Origin: Deuterostichococcus epilithicus
Lineage: Eukaryota > Chlorophyta > Trebouxiophyceae > Prasiolales > Stichococcaceae
Length of the DNA: 64,000 nucleotides
Reading direction: 5' to 3'
Assembly (NCBI GenBank): GCA_033439295.1
Contig: JAVTLE010000011.1
Span: 2,232,082 to 2,296,081, forward strand
Part shown: positions 21,201-34,100 of the stretch, piece by piece
How positions within the stretch are numbered: the stretch's first letter is position 1
How the letters are laid out: the number at the start of each line of letters is the position of its first letter
The notes under the pieces: model-generated
Told to the model about the DNA's origin: nothing
Seen by the model: only the letters and a program-made list of their open reading frames with translations
The model's database searches: none
Program-made: the position numbers and the translations under genes

Positions 21201-23895
21201 GACAGGTCTCCGTGCAGCAGCACGGCCTGCGGCTTGTCCTTCTGCAGCATCAAAAGAGCAGCCATTACTTTAGCTAGCTTGTCATGTTGTCCGGCGATAA
21301 GCCGATATGATGCGATACGAGGCTGCCGAGGAGATGCAGCATGATGCAGCACACAGTCCCCACACAGCAGTCGCAGTGCAGGGCGCTGCGACTTCGAAAG
21401 CTCGGCTTGCTTGAATAACTTGTGGGTGATGTGAGCAGTGATGCTTTTGTGTGCGTGGGTGGAGACACCTACCGAAAGGTGGTCCAGGGTGGCTGAGCTG
21501 TTCAGTGTCTGACCCAGGTCTGCGGCGGTGAAAAGACAATCTCACATTGGGGGCAAGAAATGCCACCGTCAGGCGGATGGCCAACGATGCATTGTCGATC
21601 TGGAATAGCAACGCTGTCGTCATCGTTCATGAGCTTGTTGCAGCATCATGTCAGGAAGAACCTGCAACAGTACTGTTGCGCTGGTGCATCACCTGCGACA
21701 TGGCCGTAGCGAAAGGGGTACACCGTGTTCTGCAATGCAGCAGAAAACGTCAGCCGGCATGCCGTGGACATGCTGGTCAAAGAGCAGACATAATTCTGGT
21801 TGCCATGCAATGCAGATGTACCGCAGCTCTTAAGGAAAGGCATCGCACAGCATCATTGCGCAGCATCTTGGTGACTCTTTACTCGGCGAGTCGCCACAGC
21901 CACAGCCATGCATGTTGCATGGAGGATTCCGTTCAGTGGTCAGCTGCTGGCAGCGAGAGGTATACGACGGCACACACCTTGCCGGCGGCAGGCGGCACAA
22001 CGAAAGAAATGACACCCGACAGTCCATCGGCACCCTTGGTCGGGTCGCCCACCTGCGCGCGGCACCATAGGTCTGAGCACTAGCGTTCTTGTGTGACATC
22101 TTGTAGCACCGCCGCACGCGCGTCGTCTGTCGTCGTGGCGTACTACTTAGACCTGGTTAGCACTACGAGCTGGTCGCACCAGGACATCCCCCTTGTGGGC
22201 CCTCGCGAGACGCCAAAGAGCACTTTACTTACCTGGTAGTAATATGTCGTCGCGGTCTTCAAGGGGCCAACCTTGACCTGTATGTGGGCATGGCGGACAG
22301 AAGACAGTGATTGAAGGCAGTGCATGCAAGACACCAAGAGTGCAGGATCCAGCCTTTCACGTGCTTGGCAGCCATGCATACCATGATCGTGGCCGAACTG
22401 GACACGTAAGTGATGATGGCACTTCGTGTGCAGCTCAGCTGCCAGCAAGCTTTAGTGCCACCACCAGGTATACACAATGCTGCGCCTTTCCCCGGAACAT
22501 ACAACTGTTGGGCAGGCGTGAGGTAGGGAGATGTCAGCAGGGAGGGTCCGCACCGTGTGGAACAGAGGCGATTTGTACTGGCTGTCAATTGAGGTGTAGA
22601 CGGCATTGTTGCCGTTCTGGATCACCGGCTGCACCGTGCGCGCTGTCACCTGCGACCTGCAGGAGGCATGGTCGTAGGTCAGAAAAGCAGCCTTTGGGTT
22701 TCAATGTCAAGCTATCTGATTCTTTCTTGACAATGCACGCAGCACTGCAACATTACAAACGTTTTGTTGTTGCCAAGCCCCTTTGGTTGTCAGGCTGATC
22801 AAAGGGACCTGCGCCACTCTTTGACTGTGCAAGGATGCAGGGCTTATGCTGGTGCCGCCAGACAAATTCGTCGCATGTGCAGCAGGCGCACTTGGTGGTG
22901 CTGATCCACACGTAGGACTGCGCGTCGCCGACGGCGGCCGGCGCGTCGCTGTCTGAGCCGTATGTCACCAGCGTCGGGAGCTCGGGGATGAGGTCGATGG
23001 CGTGGCCGGTGGCCCACACCACGAAGAAGGAGGTGTAGGAGCCATCTGCGGGGGCGAAGGAAGGCACGAAGGCAGTCAGCGGCAGTAGCTGGAGAGCATG
23101 GAGAGCTGGTCATGAGTGCCACTAGGGCGTGCCAGCCCAACCTGCACCTGCGTCATCAAACAAAGCCAGAGAGGTGGAACAGGCACAACACAACTCAGCG
23201 GCAATACCTCCCAGCGACGCTGACAGGGCAGCGGCTGGACGGCGGACGCTGGTGGTTCATTGCTTGTGGGCGAGGGTTGCAGCGCGAGGATGGCAACAGC
23301 GGGGATGGCGAATGCGCAATGAACTCGTCGCACACATTGCTGCCGGCCCTCACCTGCGGGCTGGATGTGGATCTGATGCGGCTTGTACTCAGATTGCGGC
23401 TCTGGATAGGTGGAGTCGCGGATGCGGCAGGTTATGGCGGACGTCGGGTCGCCAGGAGTTTCCTTGGGCTCGGGTGTTGCGTGTCCCACGCAGCCCGGCG
23501 GGCGGTAGTAGGTGCCATTTTCGTGGTTGATCTGCCTGCGCACCCAGCCACCAGCCCGCTCCGCACCGTCGTCTTGTATTGTCTGGAGTAAACTACATCT
23601 GAGTTGACTTTCTGGAGTGCAGGCACGCACACGCATGGTGTCCAGCGAGCCGGGCCCACAACTCAGGACGGATGGAGTGAGTCATCCGTTGCTGCGAACC
23701 GCACGGTCGTGCTGGCAGCGCTGACAGTAGCGGCACGGGACTGCGTGCTGCAGCTTCAAGTGGTGGGGATATCGTCGCACGACTTGTAGCAGGGGCACTG
23801 CGGTAGGTTGCATGACGCCGGACAGGAAGGCGCTGCACTGACGACGGCGGCGACGCACACCAGCAATGCCGCGGCGACAAGAGCACCGCTCGGCA
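18300..23895 (-). CDS. purple acid phosphatase (metallophosphoesterase), secreted
   Basis: Binuclear-metal acid phosphatase releasing phosphate from organic esters, secreted or vacuolar. The ATG at 23895 starts a signal peptide (GALVAAALLVCVAAVVSA) followed by a Cys-rich stretch. Readable exons include YKPHQIHIQPAG (about 23360), VVWATGHAIDL (about 23010), PLKTATTYYYQ (about 22250) and VGDPTKGADGLSGVISF (about 22020). All five metal-binding blocks are seen: ADLGQT (about 21510), GDLSYADDY (about 21200), GNHEEES (about 20430), VSFHEPYY (about 19210) and GHVHAYER (about 18910). The C-terminal exon has VYIVIGDGGNEEG and FREASFGHGILDV. Exon 20978-21034 ends in a GC donor. Block I has ADLG where most plant enzymes have GDLG, but the aspartate is kept. 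Several internal exon edges are not fixed, and the C-terminal 60 residues are atypical. Confidence 0.88.
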
Positions 23896-25419
23896 TCGCA
23901 GCTCGTCCGATCACGGAGCCACCTGTGTATTAACAGACGCCACCAGCCTGATTCTCACAGGTCAAGGCTTGACTGTTCGCCCTATGAAGTGAGGGCCGAT
24001 AAAGGTTCATCTGCGCTGTCGCAGCAGGCGGGCTGCAGTGCGTAATGTCTGCTGTTGTACTCGCGACTCATCCGCACCAGCACCAACTTGCAAGATTCTG
24101 CATCTCCTCCTGTCACAGCGTAGACTGTGACATGAAGGGGAAGACCTGGCTGCCGGCCGCCGCCGCCGCTGTCAGCACTAGCGCTGCCGGCATCGTTGCG
24201 GATCCCGTAACACGAGCATTTACAAAACAGCCGAATTAGCATCATGAGCCGCGCCGATCCGGTTGTCGTCGTCACGACGCTGTTGGATGCCGTCGTCATG
24301 GTGATACGATGTGCGGTAGAGGAGAACATGAGCGCCACCGCGATGCATGATCGGAAGCAAGTGATCCCGACTGCTCTGCTTTGAAAATTTGGCCGGTGAG
24401 AAGGACGCGAAGAAGAGGCCTACTGGCGTCTGTGGGTGACTGTCCGATGCACGACGCGTCGACGGATAGTAGGTCGGGTGCAGTCCTTGAGTGCAGCCCT
24501 CGCAGAGAAGCCTGCTCTCGATGAAGTTGGTCTGGGGAAGTCGAGATCCGTCTAGAGACGTGCCGCGGGGGGAGGAAGAGGCGCTGTGCGATGCCCTCAC
24601 AGCGCAGGCATCTTCGCAAGGCTCTTCATCGAATATCGGCATCTGTGGTAGCCAGACAGAAGCGAAGTTGTGTCAGACTGTCTGACCACTGCCCGACATC
24701 TAGAGGCGGGAGAAAAGGGCTGTCTGACACAGATACGCCATATTGCACCAAGGGAGTAGTGACTGAAATTACATTGTTTGCTGGACAACACCGCCCTACC
24801 TAGCAAACCAAGCCTTGCCTGATGGAGAGCAGATTCTCCAATCATCTTCCAAAATACTTTGCTGAATGGCGTTGCCCAGACGTATGGCGTGGGCGACAGC
24901 CTACACGGAAAATAGACTGCGGCCGCTGAATACCTAACCCTCTCGCGGAAGTCCTTAGCTACCTATAGACTCGCTCGCCGCTGAAGGCGAGGTACAGACG
25001 GACAGAGGTTGCCAGTTTAGTCCATTGGTGCCGAACATGACCTGTTATGCGGCGGCGACAAAACGGGTTGCCGGCCACTGAGTGCCGCCTGATCCAGCTG
25101 ACAAACACAGAGGTGATTGCGGCACAGCGAGTCGTGACCAGAGCACGACTGGGTCACATGAATTAGGCTATGACTGTGATGTCTGAAAGAGATCATTTTG
25201 CCGCTGTTCTGCATGAGTTCTGCTACCGTTCCGTTGATGCAGGTGCTGCTGCTACTGATTGGCAGCCTAGTTTTTTGCGGGTCACCGAGCTGCTATTGTT
25301 GGTGACCCGAGGCTGAGGGAGGTCTTCGCTGCATCTTAGGGGGGCGGCACTGCTCCAGTGTGGCGTTGCCCAGCGGCCACCAGCGGCAAGCTGCGGCCGG
25401 CCAGTGCGGGAGCCGGCCG
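23896..25419. other. intergenic region with one weak gene candidate
   Basis: About 1.5 kb lying upstream of the phosphatase and downstream of kinase 1. Apart from the candidate minus-strand gene at 24220-24642, I see no supported exon. The part at 24820-25250 shows no coding signal. Confidence 0.4.
24220..24642 (-). CDS. possible small gene, function unknown
   Basis: An open frame of 140 codons from an ATG at 24642. The first part, MPIFDEEPCEDACA, is flanked by a good acceptor (CTACCACAG) and a possible GTGAGG donor, and a TGTAA overlaps the stop region at 24220-24224. These hints fit a small minus-strand transcription unit, possibly spliced, but composition elsewhere is unremarkable and no family is recognised. 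It could equally be non-coding 5' sequence of the phosphatase gene. Confidence 0.25.
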   Translation of the reverse strand: MPIFDEEPCEDACAVRASHSASSSPRGTSLDGSRLPQTNFIESRLLCEGCTQGLHPTYYPSTRRASDSHPQTPVGLFFASFSPAKFSKQSSRDHLLPIMHRGGAHVLLYRTSYHHDDGIQQRRDDDNRIGAAHDANSAVL

Positions 25420-28400
25420 TCAACGGGACATACGGCTAAACTTGGCGCGCGCCATATGGTGCAACATCGGCGGGATGTCGGCGCTGGCGGCCCACACTGC
25501 GAGGTCCCATGCTGCAGGAATGCGATGGTCGGTCTCGGACGGCGCAGCGGCCTGCTCCTGCGAGACGTGGCATGAGATTTCTCATCCTGTCGAGCACACG
25601 TCATGCACCAAAATGCAGAGGGGCAGCTGCGCCGTGGTGCGGCCGCCATTGAGCCGGAAGTGGCCAAGCTGCACGGAGCACAAGCATCACAGGGGCACAC
25701 CACACTGCAGTACGCATGGGGGGACGACAACGGCGCGCAACGAGTGGCACCTGTAGGTATGACGCAGGAGCCTCGTTGGGCGGCACGTTGAGCGTCAGCC
25801 AGGGGTGGTGCATGGCATCTTCCACTGTGATGCGCATCGCTGGGTTGGAGTCCAGCAGGCCGAACAGCAGGTGGCGGCACGCCATCGGCACCTGTGCAGC
25901 GGGGTTACTGATATTGAGGCTCTATCAACGGCGGTTCGGGGGCTGTTGGTGCGGAGCTGGCGGCGGCTGGTGGGTGTCTCAGAGCTTGCAGCAGCCGATG
26001 TTGCCCGCGCCGGCAGGTGGGTTGCATCAGCTGGAACGCAGAGAGTGACGTTGACGCCGCAAGGAGCGTCCCAATCCAGGCATGCGTGCATCAGACGCGG
26101 GGATGTCATGACATAGCAGTCGACATTGAACAGCGCATTTCATTCCGCACCGGGCCGGGCAGGTCCAGTGGGCAATCCGCCATGATGCGCGGCACCATCG
26201 CATGGAGGCGCTGCAGGGGGGGCAGTGCTTCCTCCGCGACTGTGAGGAAGGGGAAGGCACCAGCCAGCAGCACGTACAGCACCACGCCGACGCCCCAAGC
26301 GTCCGCAAGCCGTCCGTCGTACTTCCCCGCACGCAGGACCTGTGCGGCAAGGGGGGAAAGAGATTTGAGCACCACCGAATCGAGACGGCAGCAGAGGCCA
26401 GCTGGTAGTTTGAGGTCGTTGCTGGCATCATTGCTGCGCCGGCCGCTACACAGGCTGTGAGGCAGCTGCTGCTGCAGTACCGGCTGCAGCAAGTCCCCGG
26501 CGGGCTGCAAGCTGCCACCTGCTAGTCGCAATCCCTGCGGGCAATCTTCACAGACAAACTGTACCACACATAAGCCATGTCGCATGAGCCATGTCGCACC
26601 TCAGGAGCCATGTACTCGGGCGTGCCGCAGCGTGTGCTGCAGGCGGCCGCCACCACCTCCTTGCTGAAGCCCCAGTCGCACAGCTTGAGCGTCAGGTGCC
26701 CTGGCGTAGCAGGGTCCTCGTGCAGCAGGATGTTGTCCAGCTGCGCAAGCAAAAAAATGTTTAGGCTTTCGAGGATTTCAAGGGTTTCGCTGTGAGCACA
26801 CTGGTTTGGGCAGCCCCAGCATATCGGCACCAGTGGCTTTTGGCAAGCGCCAGCGGGTGCTCGCGTGGCAAGATGCCTTCCCGACTGGCCCTCAAGCACA
26901 GCTGCTTGCGACCATTAGGCCAACTGCATTGCCGATGCGACTGCATTGCTGGTCGACTTCAACACCGTTCATTAGCATGGATCAAGGGTCATCGCACCTT
27001 TACATCGCGGTTGACGATGCCGCGCTCGTGCGCAAACTGCAGCGCCGAGAGCAACTGCCGCAGCAGGCGGCGCGCCTCCGCCTCCGGCAGCCCATGTTGC
27101 TGCGCCCACATGAAACGACCTGCTTCGATCGTCTGCAATCTGGCACGGTCACTCCAAACGTGCAGTGGATGGAGTGCGAGACGGCTCGGGAACCACATAT
27201 CGAAAGGACACTGATGAATCAGCCTTGCCAGGTTGCCGGCAGCTGCCCTGGCATCAGAGGAATGGGGGCCCAGAAGTGGTCGGTCTTGTTCAGCACGACT
27301 GCCCCAGCGGAGGGAGCGAGGGCGCACGTGTTCGAAGACGTGGCAGGACATGACCTTGGCCAGGTCCTCCTTGTTGGCGTACTCCATCACAATCGCCAGG
27401 TGGCCCGGTAGCACGAACACATGCTGCACGGCGGCGCAACACCAACCTCAGCTTCAGACTGACAGCAGTTCCGCTCTAGCAGCAGGGCAGCTGCAGCGTT
27501 GAGGATGCACATAGCTGACAGCAAGTGCCTCGTGCAGCTTCTATCAACAGCTCCAGGCCTGGCCCGCAGGAGCCGGGCGGCGCGCACCAGCAGCTGCACG
27601 ATGTTGGGGTGGCCACGGCACAGGTGCTGGTTGGCGAGCTCGCTGCGCACGGCGTCGGCGTTGAAGCCGTGCCCCCGCGGGATGAACTTTATGGCAACAT
27701 GCTGCCCGGTGTGGAGGTCCACGCACAGCTGCACGAATCCTGTGGATCCCCTGCAGGAGGGTAATGGTGCAATGTCAGACGACCTTTGTTCGAGGAAGAG
27801 ACAACCACTGACACATGTGCTGACATGGTTGACCGAACGGCGGGCTCCGCTTGATGGGCGCGGAGCAGACATGCTGCATGCTTGAGCGATGGCGCTCAAG
27901 CAGCGCCGCTGCATCTGCCAGCCGCGGTCCCTATGCTCGGCCTTGGGCGCGCACCGGCTGAGGTCCCGGATGCGGCGGTAACGGCGATGCCCTGCCAGCG
28001 GGTCGTTCCCCAGGCCCGACTCCCGCTGGATTGCCGCCCGCACCTTTTCTGCCTGGTAGGAATCGGCACAATCAGTCAGCCGCATGAAGCAAGTTACCAC
28101 CAATGGTCGGCAGTGTGATCAGCCACGTGCCCCGAGGTCCACACACGCAAGGTGCAGCCGCAGTGGATGACTTCTGCAGCCGAGGAGCCGCCCTTCACAC
28201 ACAGGGCGGGGGCAGCCTCGAAGATGCCCCATCCAATGCTAGGGACAGTACAAGCCTTTGCAGGTTGGAAGCGCCATTAGATAGCTTGTCAGGCGATGCG
28301 TGGGCTGGTCAACAGAAGATGGGAGCGACGGGCACAGCGCAGCGCTGGAACTCCAGTGCTTGGACTACTGCGCGGGCTGGCGCAGTGAGCAAGTTGCACA

Positions 28401-30113
28401 TATGTGAAGGATGTTATTGTGACTCGGACAAGCACCTGGTATGACGCTTCCTTCATGAACAGGTTGAGCGGCGCTGGCTGCTTCGACTGCGCCTGCTGGT
28501 GCGGCGGCGGCGGCGAGCCGCCGCCGGCACTGGTGCCGCCGCGGACGATACTAGTTAGGCTGCTACCGCGGGCGACCTCGCCGCTGCTGAGCGAGTCGGC
28601 ACTCCAGGGCCCAGTTGTGTTGCGCTGGGCGTTGGCCTCGCCGCTGCTGAGCGAGTCGGCGCTCCAGGGCCCGGTTGTGTTGCGTCGGGCGCTGGTCTCG
28701 TCGCTGCTGATCGAGTCGGCGCTCCAGGGCCCAGTTGTGTTGCGTCGGGCGCTGGCAGCGGGAGCCTTTGCCACAGGGATGGTGACGGCTGCGGGCGCTC
28801 GCGGTGGCCCTTGCCCAGTAAGCGCCGTGCTGCAGGCCGGGCCGACAGGCGTATTGCTCTCGACGCCGCCGCTTGGCGTGGCTGCCTCTGCAGGCTGCGC
28901 GCACTGGCGGGCTGGCTCAGCCGGCGAGCCACGCTGCTCCCCGCGCAGCAAGGGCCTGACCAGCACGGTGGACCTTGCCGCAATCGCTGCCCGTGCCGCT
29001 GCTGCAGCCGCCTTGATGACGCCGCCGCTGCCGCTGCCGCTGCCGCTTCTGCTGCCGCTGGGTGTCTGAGAGGAGCTTGCAGCATATGCAGAGTCACCGC
29101 GGAGGGAGACTGCCATGCCGCCAGCCTTGTCGGTGCAGCACTGGCAACTCGCCTTGGAGGCACCTCCGCTGCGGTCCCGTCCCACGGCGCCGTCCAGCTG
29201 CCGGCGCACGGCGTCGCGGGCTGCGACCCAGACCGGCAGCGGCGTCCTGCCGCCCTCACAGTTGCAGCTCTTGTGGCTGCCTGCTGTGTATGCTGATGAC
29301 GTCGCGATGCTGCTCAGGGCGTGCTTCTTGCGCCTCCATTTGCTGTCGTCGGCGCTCGATTGCCTGCAACACGAGGGGATCCTGCTCACAAGCGCTGTTG
29401 AATCCGGGCTGCTGTCGCGCTGTCAGCATACGGACGTCCCAGGTCGCCTGATTTTAAAGATGTTCTGAACTCTGCAACGCAGAATGACCACAGGGCACGC
29501 GCATCAGAGGTGCCATTGTCGCGACACTTTTGCCAAGCAGGTGCCGCAGCCCCGTCAGCCTGCTCGACGCAAGCTGGGACTCGCATGCCTTCCAAAGAAA
29601 AGCAGGCCATGCATGTGCACCCAGCACGGGTGAACGGTGCAGGTTGCGGCCCCGTCTGTTCCAATCAGGTGACATTAGGGTCGTACGTATGCAGACCGCT
29701 GAGCTTGATGACACCCAAATTTATAGCCGCCATTGCCTTCGTGTCGCGAAAGGATATTGCTCTTTCAGCGACTCCCGCATGTATGACGGTCATTCCAGGC
29801 ATGTGATATGGAAGCTTTGATATCTTGGCTTGTGGTACCGGTACCATTTCACTGCCATGCATGAGGACGCGGCTGCGTCAGCTTGGAGGCGTAATGCGTA
29901 CTCTAAACAAGGCAAATCAGTGCGGGCAGACCGCGTCACGGCCTGTGAAGGGTGCAGACGGGTTTCAATGGTCCGACAGTGCGCGGGGGGCCCGGACAAC
30001 ATTTGGACTCACCGGCGCGAGTCGGCGGCTCTGAAGAAGACGCTCATGCCGCCGGAGGTGTCGACGCGTTCGACGCAGGTGCTGCTGTCAGCCGGGCCGC
30101 AGGAGACGGACAT
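25420..30113 (-). CDS. serine/threonine protein kinase 1 with long N-terminal extension
   Basis: Probable cytosolic serine/threonine kinase, nearest in style to algal SnRK2-like kinases. The ATG at 30113 starts exon 30013-30113, which joins in phase to exon 28436-29363, then 27955-28052 and 27588-27750; six more exons bring the total to about 698 residues. The first 340 residues are a low-complexity extension with a Gly-Ser run and three 20-residue repeats. The kinase domain shows GSTGFVQL, HVAIKFI, GHLAIVMEYANKEDL, a catalytic loop VNRDVK-LDNILL, CDWGFSK, CGTPEYMAPE, YDGRLADAWGVGVVLYVLLA and MHHPWL. HRD is NRD, and DFG is DWG. The last exon, ending FSRMSR, stops at 25420. Kinases 2 and 3 share its layout and phases. 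The substrate is unknown. Confidence 0.88.
28573..28752. repeat. three 60-bp tandem repeats coding for 20-residue units
   Basis: An exact 60-bp period repeated three times, with GAGTCGGC and CCAGGGCCC at the same offset in each unit. On the minus strand each unit encodes ARRNTTGPWSADSLSSGE or a close variant. It lies in the N-terminal extension of kinase 1. The units differ at only a few positions, which suggests recent duplication or homogenisation. Confidence 0.95.
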
Positions 30114-31182
30114 GGCCGGCGTCGTTGGCAACAGCTGACCGTCTGACCCCGTGTGTATGTTTGCGTGCGGAGGTTCAGGCTATACGCCGGCTCTCGCGAC
30201 GAGCAGACTGTTGATATAATTGTTGCTCTAGCACTGAAGACTCAAGGAGAAGATATTCTCACAAGTGACGATATGCAGTCAAATTCCAGGTCCTTCATGA
30301 GAACGAAGGCCGGGGCGTGATCAGAATGTGTAGTATCCCTCCGTACGACCGAGATCTCGGCGGCAACCTTTTCGTCCGGATACAAGACACCCGACTGCCA
30401 GCTACCAGCCATGCGACATCTGACACAGCAACAGGTGCCGCTTTTCACTCAGACGTTCCGGCTCGGCCTGCACTTGCAGGCCCCGGGCGTTGCTGACCTC
30501 ATGCATGACGCCAGCAGATTCCCTCCGTAGAGTCCGGTCAACAATACTGCGTTCAATCGTGACCTCTGATTTTGGATTGAGTCACCATATCAAATCTTTC
30601 GATCATCACGCTCCGGCCCAATGACTACAATGACTAAAGCAGACTCAACCCCGGCCCGAGGAGACTCTCTTATGATACTGGCTTCTCCCTGGATGTGGGC
30701 TTTGGCCGCCTGAGGACGGCATGCGCTGAACATGCCACTTCTGCGCCCGCCGCCGCATCCGCTGCTGCGCTGCCAACGTGCTGCCGCGCCCATCGCAACC
30801 TCCCGCACGCCCTGCCCCAACGTGGGTAACTGCCACATCGCGCAGGTATTGCCCTCGAGCAATGTCTCACAGCGGCCTGTGAACGAGGTGCACAATTCCA
30901 GTTGAGCCCGCCGCACGCTGGATGCCCTTCTCGCAGGGCCTGGAGGGAGAGTAGGCGGCTTGCCATATGTCAGGCACAGCACAATCGCCACAGCGGGCAG
31001 GAGCAACACCGATACGATACGTCACACGCAGTTGCAGCGACGATGGTGTGCCCCACAGGCTGCCGCAATGGCGCCGCCACTGCTGCTTTAATTGCAACAG
31101 CCCATGGGGCACATCACAACTCCGGACGTCAGTGTCAGGTTGCGGACCTGCAGGGACGACAGCCTGCTCAGCGGCCCCCCGG
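30114..31182. other. intergenic, promoter side of kinase 1
   Basis: About 1.07 kb between the stop codon of LRR gene 2 and the start of kinase 1, both on the minus strand. It should hold the LRR 3' untranslated region and the kinase promoter. Open frames here are short and unsupported. Confidence 0.45.
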
Positions 31183-34100
31183 CTAGCCGAAGCGGATCTC
31201 GGGCTTGCCGCCGCACGCGGCAAACGCTGCGTAGGCTGCGTCGACGCCGTCCTGCGCGCATCGATGCGGACCTTCTTTCCCGCTGCTCAGTCCCCAGAAT
31301 GTCGTCTCAGATTGCTGACTCGGTGTGGCCGCTCAGAAGGCGGTCGATGTGCGCACTCCTGGTGCAGGTTCGCAGGCCGAGGCGAGACCGTTGCGGGGAC
31401 GGCTTCTGCAGATAGTGGTGGCGGCCGGGAATGGGCGCGCACCTCGGTGATGTGCGGATTCCCAAGGATGCAGACCTCCTCCAGGCTGCCGGCCAGGGGC
31501 GCCAGCTCCAGCAGCGCCGCATCAGTGAGCAGAGTGCCATTCAGCTCCAGTGTGTCCAGGGCTGCACATGGCACGAGGGCGTCAGCCAGCACCAGGCAGC
31601 GACGGCAGCAGGAGCCTGCCTCAAACGCCTGAGAGACCATCGAAGGGATGCACCAGCAGCCGCCGTGTTGTGGGTCAGCACGACAGCAGGGGATGCAAGC
31701 AGGTGGCGGCCGCAGCAAGGCCGCACCATGCTCACTCCCGGTTGCTGCTTGCCCCGTGAGCGGCCGCACACACAGTAGCCGGTGAGCAGGCTGCGGAGTT
31801 TCGGTTGCCGCTGAACGAGCCTGCACTCCGCTGTTCAGAATCTGGACCAGTCTGCGCCACTAACACGGCAGCCGCCCCGCCCCGCGCAAGCCACCGTTCC
31901 AGCGCAAGCCGCGCACCGCTTGTGCTGCGCGGAGAGCAGAGGGCGCACCCGGGAAGCGGCCGGCGGCGAGCGCGGCCGCGGCACCGTCGCGCAGGCTCCG
32001 CTGCCCGGACAGGTCCAGGTGCCGCAGGCGGCAGGGCCCCAGCGCCGGCGAGGCCAGCGCGGCGACGCCCTCGTCGGTCACCCGAGCGCCCGCCGGCATG
32101 GTGTGCTGCACGGCGTGCGGCAGGGGGCATGGGGGATCAGCCCGTGGTCAAGCCCCGCAGCTTCTGCAAGTCTGGCCCCCCAGACCCTGCACACCCTTTT
32201 AGGGTTTAAGGCGGGCTGCGGGGCGCGAGCGCAGCTGGAGATGCGGCATGGAGACGTGAGCCANCCCCCCCCCCTCCCCCGAGACAGACCCCCTCTGCGG
32301 GGAGCAGCATGCGCAGACACAAAACAAAACAACTTGTTGAGCATATGGCGACCCACCGGCCAGGGCAGCGCCAGCGACAGCTGAAGGAGCGCCAGGTGGG
32401 GCGGCAGGACGGCGGCCAGCACGCCGGCGGCGGCGTCGCAGGCCGCCGGCATGCTGGCTATCCGCAGCTCCGTCAGCCGCGCCAGCCGGCGCAGCTGCAC
32501 CAGCGACGCTGCCTGTGCGGGAACCCACGCTTCAGGTGTCAACACTCGTGACACCGCGTCTCTCAGCATCAGGCAATGAAAACTACACGAAGACCGCGTG
32601 GGCACTGGCAGAAGGTGTGCGCGGTGAGGTGGTGCACAGCCCAGCGCAGGCGCTCAGGCTCGGCAGCTTGACGGCGGCGGCACACTGGCTCAGTGGCTCG
32701 CAAGGTCTCTTGAGCACTCGGGAGCGTTCCCGAGCTGTTCTTTGAGATGCGACGCCTCATCCTCGGAGAGCGCGATTGCCATGTGCGGCTCGTGAGACAC
32801 ACGGTGCGTGCTGGGCCTGCTGCTGCAGCGAAAGCAGGGAACGGCAGGAAAACACCCCACCACGAATTTCGGACAATACTCCAGAGATAGCCGCATGATC
32901 GACGTCGGCGCGGATGCCATAAATGTGCCCGTCAGCGCCCACCCGCTCACCAGGCTCAGCTCCTGTGACAGCGGCGGCACGATCGTCGTTTCCCATGGAC
33001 CTTGCACGCAGGTCGCCAGGGGTGTGCTGCGGTGTGCTGAGAGAGCGGCTGTCGTGCCAGGGTTACAGACCCTCCCACGGCAATGCAGCCGAGGCAGCAG
33101 GCCGCTGGGGATGGGTGCCCAGCAGTCCACAATCTGACACTGCCAGAGCGCGTCGCGACAGCGTCGTCTGAGACTTGGGGATGTCAAGCTGCCATGAAGA
33201 CGAGCCGAAAATCGCCTGAAGCTGGTCCAGCCGCTGCAGCCCAGCCGCCAGGTTGGCATCATCGAGGTCAATAAACGCCAGCTTCAGACGCCTGAGACAC
33301 CTGTACAAGTTGCAAGGACGAACACTCACTGCGTGCATGCAGGCAATGCCGAAGGAGTTCAGATCTGGCAGGCTGAGCGGTGCAGGTGAGCGGCAGCAGC
33401 AGGCTCTTGTCTCTGCAGCGGCAGCCAGCAAAGCAGACCGCAGTCAGTTCGCAGTGTGCCGGGGGAGGGGGGGTCCAGCGGTACCTCAGCCGCCATGTTG
33501 CCAGCAGAGGAGTTCTTCGAGAATCATGTGCTGACCCCAATCGCACCTGGCCCCAGCAGGCGTATCCGGCAGTGGGGTCAGGTCCCTCAGCTGCCACAAG
33601 GGCTCCGCGGAGTCTGAGCGCGGCGTGCCGGTGAGGAAGAGCCCGGGGGTCTGGGTCCGCAGGTGGAACCTCGTCCGCAGCCGCAGCGACGTTAGCCGTG
33701 CGAACCCCGCCGCGGCAGGCATGAACGCCTCCGACTGCACGGAGCCGCGCACGCTGAGCTGGCGGAGCGTGGTGCGGCAGGCGGCCAGGGCGCCGAGCGC
33801 CGCGCCAGCCGCCTGCACGGCACACAGCTATGTGGCCGTCCGAGCCATCTGCAAAGGTGCGTCGAGCGTCTCGGAAGGAGTGCCGCACCCCAGATGCCAG
33901 CGTGGCGCGGCAGGGCAGTGGGTCAGCAAGCGCCGTGCGTTTGCCTGGAACAAACTACAACTGCATGGAAAACACCCTCGAAACTTGCAACCGTACAAAC
34001 CTGGCCGCTCCGGGACCACTTCCCAGCTGTTGCTAGGAGAGGTGTGGCAGCCGCAAGGTAGCCGGCTTCCTGCGGCTGGGCGCAGCAGGCAGCCAGGGCA

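Noticed and set aside
24880-25020. Possible tRNA or structured RNA around short inverted repeats
   Set aside because: No cloverleaf with correct arm lengths or conserved T-loop could be drawn.
28573-28752. Regular 60-bp repeats considered as a CRISPR-like array
   Set aside because: The period is uniform with no variable spacers, and the repeats are in frame within a kinase exon of a eukaryotic gene.
28404-29069. Plus-strand open frame of 221 codons
   Set aside because: It is antisense to the kinase 1 extension exon, whose minus-strand frame is fixed by splice phases on both sides and by motifs shared with kinase 3.
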